The notes beneath the pieces are model-generated. The model searched no databases. It saw only the letters and a list, made by a program, of their open reading frames with translations, and was not told where the DNA came from. Positions 60,751 through 64,000 of a stretch of 64,000 nt of DNA are shown here, in pieces. The translations under genes were made by a program, and so were the position numbers. Position 1 is the first letter of the stretch, and every line of letters starts with the position of its first letter. This DNA comes from Candidatus Cloacimonadota bacterium (GTDB lineage Bacteria; Cloacimonadota; Cloacimonadia; Cloacimonadales; TCS61), in NCBI GenBank assembly GCA_030445745.1, contig JASUTE010000001.1:226035-290034 (forward strand), given 5' to 3'.

Positions 60751-61731
60751 ATGTATAAAAAAATAATAGTGCTATTAGTTGGATTGCTGTTAGTAAGTGC
60801 TTTATTTGCTGAAAAATCGTTGGAAAGAATAGCAAATGAAACTGCTGCTAAAGCTGATTCTCTATATGAAGCAGGACAATATGTGAAAGCTGGCCAAACC
60901 TATGAAGAAGCAGTTACTAAATTGGAACAAGCCGTACAAGAGATGGGCATACCGATGGATAACCAGAAACGGGGGTTGTGGTATAGAAATGCTTATGCTT
61001 CTTATGCTAAGGGCCAGGACATGGAAAATGCTGCCCGAGTTTTAGGCGAGAGGATTAAATTGGATCCAGATAATTATAACTTGGTAGAAGTTCGTGCTTA
61101 CATCTACAAAAAATATTTAGATAATATTCCCAAAGCAATAGAAATATTAGAAGAATACAATCAACGTCGGCGGACCTTTGAGGTTGAGGAAAAAATTGCC
61201 AATTACTACATCGATGCAAACGATTTGGAAAATGCTCTGAAGTGGTATCAGAAAGCTTATGAGCTGAAAAAAGACTCTCAAGTTATCAAAAATATTGCCA
61301 CTATTTATGTAAAATTGGGAAATAACCAAAAAGCAATTCAAGCTTACGAAGATTTCTTGGAAACTAATCCAAGTGAAACTGTTTTAGCTAAAACCTATAA
61401 AAATATGGGTGCTTTGTATGATGACATTAAAGAATCGGAGCAAGCAAATAAATATTACGAAAAATCACTGGAATTGCAATATAACAGAAATATTGCTTTA
61501 TTACTGCTTTCTAAATATTACGATGATCAACAGTACCAAAAGGCAAGAGAAAAAGCTGAGTTGCTTCTTAGCAAAAATGCTGCCGATAACGATGCCTTGT
61601 ATTACAGAGCTATGATTAATTACGATATCGGAAGCAAACAGCAAGCTAAAGCGGATTTCGAAAAGATTAAAAGTAATCCCAAATATAGTCAAATAGCAAA
61701 AGGTTACATTGATAGCATAGAATCTGAGTAA
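60751..61731 (+). CDS. TPR-repeat protein
   Basis: Signal peptide; ALKWYQKAYELKKDSQVIKNIATIYVKLGNNQKAIQAYEDFLETNP; listed 60736 start lies on the GGAGGT RBS. Confidence 0.8.
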   Translation: MYKKIIVLLVGLLLVSALFAEKSLERIANETAAKADSLYEAGQYVKAGQTYEEAVTKLEQAVQEMGIPMDNQKRGLWYRNAYASYAKGQDMENAARVLGERIKLDPDNYNLVEVRAYIYKKYLDNIPKAIEILEEYNQRRRTFEVEEKIANYYIDANDLENALKWYQKAYELKKDSQVIKNIATIYVKLGNNQKAIQAYEDFLETNPSETVLAKTYKNMGALYDDIKESEQANKYYEKSLELQYNRNIALLLLSKYYDDQQYQKAREKAELLLSKNAADNDALYYRAMINYDIGSKQQAKADFEKIKSNPKYSQIAKGYIDSIESE

Positions 61732-61746
61732 TAAAAAGAGGTAAAA

Positions 61747-62505
61747 ATGCGCGATATCATCATTGCCGGTAATTGGAAGATGAATAAAACTTTCCAGGAA
61801 GCAGAAGACTTCCTGGTCGATATATTTGAATATTTACACAATAAGGAACTGGAAAAAACAACATCCATTATCTGTCCTCCTTTTCCTTATTTGGAAATGG
61901 CTACCGATTTAGCTGCGGAAAGTAATCTTTCTATCGGAGCTCAGAACGTTAGCGAACACGAGTCTGGAGCCTATACCGGCGAAATATCTGCTGCTATGCT
62001 ACATTCAATGGATGTGGATCACTGTATAGTCGGACATTCTGAAAGACGAAAATATTTTGGAGAAACAGACGAAACGATAAACAAAAAGATTAAAATGTTG
62101 CAGAATTACAGAATTATTCCCATAGTTTGCATAGGTGAAAGCTTGCAGCAAAGGGAAGCCGGCGAAGCTGAAGAAGTGATTGAAACACAGTTGCTTGCTA
62201 CATTACAAGATGTGCAAATAAGCAACAATTTGGCAATAGCTTATGAACCTATCTGGGCGATTGGAACCGGGGAAACAGCTACTCCACAACAAGCACAAAA
62301 AATTCATTCTTTCATTCGAAAGTGGATTCAGGAAAATTACAATAAAGAGATTGCAAATTCTGTCCCAATTCTATACGGAGGCAGTGTAAAACCAGAGAAT
62401 ATCAGCGATCTTTTAGCAGAAGAAGATATCGATGGTGGTCTTATCGGTGGTGCTTCTTTGGATAGCAACAAATTCAAAAAGATGATCGATATTGCCGAAA
62501 AATAA
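61747..62505 (+). CDS. tpiA: Triosephosphate isomerase
   Basis: AGNWKMNKT, GAYTGEISA, VGHSERRKYFGE, AYEPIWAIGTGETATP, ILYGGSVKPEN. Confidence 0.97.
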   Translation: MRDIIIAGNWKMNKTFQEAEDFLVDIFEYLHNKELEKTTSIICPPFPYLEMATDLAAESNLSIGAQNVSEHESGAYTGEISAAMLHSMDVDHCIVGHSERRKYFGETDETINKKIKMLQNYRIIPIVCIGESLQQREAGEAEEVIETQLLATLQDVQISNNLAIAYEPIWAIGTGETATPQQAQKIHSFIRKWIQENYNKEIANSVPILYGGSVKPENISDLLAEEDIDGGLIGGASLDSNKFKKMIDIAEK

Positions 62506-62525
62506 ATAGATTTTGAATAAGAAAA

Positions 62526-62559
62526 AGAACTTGCTGAGATCTCAGCAAGTTCTTTTTTT
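62526..62559 (+). terminator. Rho-independent terminator between tpiA and serS
   Basis: AGAACTTGCTGAGATCTCAGCAAGTTCT palindrome followed by T7; inverted repeat extends to 36 bp with flanking A/T. Confidence 0.88.
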
Positions 62560-62572
62560 AAAAAGAGGGAAA

Positions 62573-63820
62573 ATGTTAGATATTAAATTTATTAGGGAAA
62601 ATGCTGAAGTAGTTAAAACTGCTGTAAAAAATAAGAACGATAATGCTGATATTAACCTAATTCTGGAATTAGATGAAAAAAAACGTACAACTCAATATGA
62701 ATATGATACTCTGCGGGCTGAACAAAAGAAGATTTCTAAGCAAATTCCGATCTTAAAAAAAGAAAAAAAAGATGTATCTGATATACTAAAGCAAATGAAA
62801 GATGCTGCTCAAAAATTAAAAGAACTCTCTTCCCAAACCTCCGCAATAGAGAATCAATTGCATCAAGAACTACTAAGAGTACCAAATATTCCTGCCGAAA
62901 ATGTCCCTGTAGGTAAAGATGAAAGCAGTAATAGATTTGTGCGGGAATGGGGTGAAAAAAGAAAATTTGATTTTGAACCAAAAGATCACTTGGCTGTGGC
63001 AGAAAAGATGCAATATCTTGATTTTAAAAGATCCAGTAAACTTTCAGGAAGTGGATTTGCAGCTTATGTTGGCGCTGGTGCTAGGCTGGAACGTGCCTTA
63101 ATAAATTTTATGTTGGATTTTCATTTAAAAAACCACGATTACAAAGAGCTATCTTTGCCGTTTATTGTTAACAGACAGGCTATGGTGGGAACAGGGCAAT
63201 TGCCTAAATTAGAAGATGACATGTATCATATCAATGAAGATGATATGTTTCTTATTCCTACTGCTGAAGTACCGGTTACAAACTATTTTGCCGACGAGAT
63301 TCTTTCCTATAAAGATATTCCGAAAAAATTTGTTGCCTATAGCCCTTGTTTTCGTCGCGAAGCTGGTTCTTATGGTAAGGATACTAAGGGTTTGCAAAGA
63401 TTGCATCAATTTAATAAAGTTGAGATGGTTCGTTTGGTTCATCCCAAAGATTCTTATGCAGTTTTGGAAGAAATGGTGCAGGACGCTGAGCACATTGTGC
63501 AGGCACTGGGTTTACATTATCGCGTGGTAGAGCTAGCTACAGGAGATCTTAGCTTTGCCTCTGCAAAAACTTATGATATCGAAGTTTGGGCGCCCGGTTC
63601 TCAAAAATATTTGGAAATATCATCTATCAGTAATTTCGAGGATTTTCAAGCTCGCAGAGCTTCTTTGCGATTCAGGGATGAAGATGAAAAAGTGAAATAT
63701 TTGCACACACTTAATGGTTCTGGCGTGGCTACTCCCCGAACCTATATCGCTCTCTTGGAAACTTATCAGTTGAAAGATGGTAGGATAGAATTACCTGAAA
63801 TTTTACAGCCATATTTATAA
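62573..63820 (+). CDS. serS: Serine--tRNA ligase
   Basis: MLDIKFIRENAEVV, TAEVPVTNYFADEIL, FRREAGSYGKDTKGLQRLHQFNKVEMV, NGSGVATPRTYIALLE. Confidence 0.97.
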   Translation: MLDIKFIRENAEVVKTAVKNKNDNADINLILELDEKKRTTQYEYDTLRAEQKKISKQIPILKKEKKDVSDILKQMKDAAQKLKELSSQTSAIENQLHQELLRVPNIPAENVPVGKDESSNRFVREWGEKRKFDFEPKDHLAVAEKMQYLDFKRSSKLSGSGFAAYVGAGARLERALINFMLDFHLKNHDYKELSLPFIVNRQAMVGTGQLPKLEDDMYHINEDDMFLIPTAEVPVTNYFADEILSYKDIPKKFVAYSPCFRREAGSYGKDTKGLQRLHQFNKVEMVRLVHPKDSYAVLEEMVQDAEHIVQALGLHYRVVELATGDLSFASAKTYDIEVWAPGSQKYLEISSISNFEDFQARRASLRFRDEDEKVKYLHTLNGSGVATPRTYIALLETYQLKDGRIELPEILQPYL

Positions 63821-64000
63821 TTTCTCTTGTTACTTCATATATTCTATCCCCAAGCCCCGAGAAAATATGATTTATATTTCAGGAGATGTATCTTATTATA
63901 CTTAGGTAAAGTAAGGTAATTTGGTGTCTTGAATAAGAGGGGGGAGAGATAAAAAAAGTAAGAATTCATTTGACATAAAAAGGTATAAAAACAAATTTGC

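Noticed and set aside
1-64000. CRISPR arrays, rRNA genes, complete IS elements or prophage
   Set aside because: No regular spaced repeats, rRNA signatures, transposases or phage structural genes were recognised.

Overview
A 64-kb, low-GC bacterial chromosomal segment, densely coding and mostly housekeeping. In order: etfA (5' truncated); queE with an amidohydrolase-like ORF; YigZ and SNF2 helicase; a T9SS-type secreted protein; gltX-glnS-holB; a complete phosphate (Pho/Pst) regulon with its own sigma factor and a PHO-box-like repeat; an aldo/keto reductase / DUF1893 / Fe-ADH block interspersed with pseudogenes; an McrBC locus; an [FeFe]-hydrogenase-associated NuoE/NuoF cluster with a sensory-type hydrogenase-like protein; selA/selB/selD/yedF selenium genes; focA; radical SAM; M28 peptidase; DUF4175-like and TPR proteins; XerD; tpiA; serS. 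The main discovery candidate is a selenocysteine-tRNA-like gene (37316-37410). It has a 6-bp D stem with 4-nt loop and a long variable arm, but its anticodon reads GCA (cysteine codons UGU/UGC) instead of UCA. In the same window, selD carries a UGU codon at the classical Sec/Cys position. It is followed 16 nt later by the loop of a 7-bp hairpin that fits the bacterial SECIS layout. Together these suggest Sec insertion at a Cys codon, or alternatively a selenium trait caught during decay. Secondary findings: a cysteine-less ferredoxin-like protein in the hydrogenase operon, a HydA/FdhA-type N-terminal remnant, a MobA remnant, and several other pseudogenes read from raw sequence. No database or folding tool was used. 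All family calls come from motif recognition.
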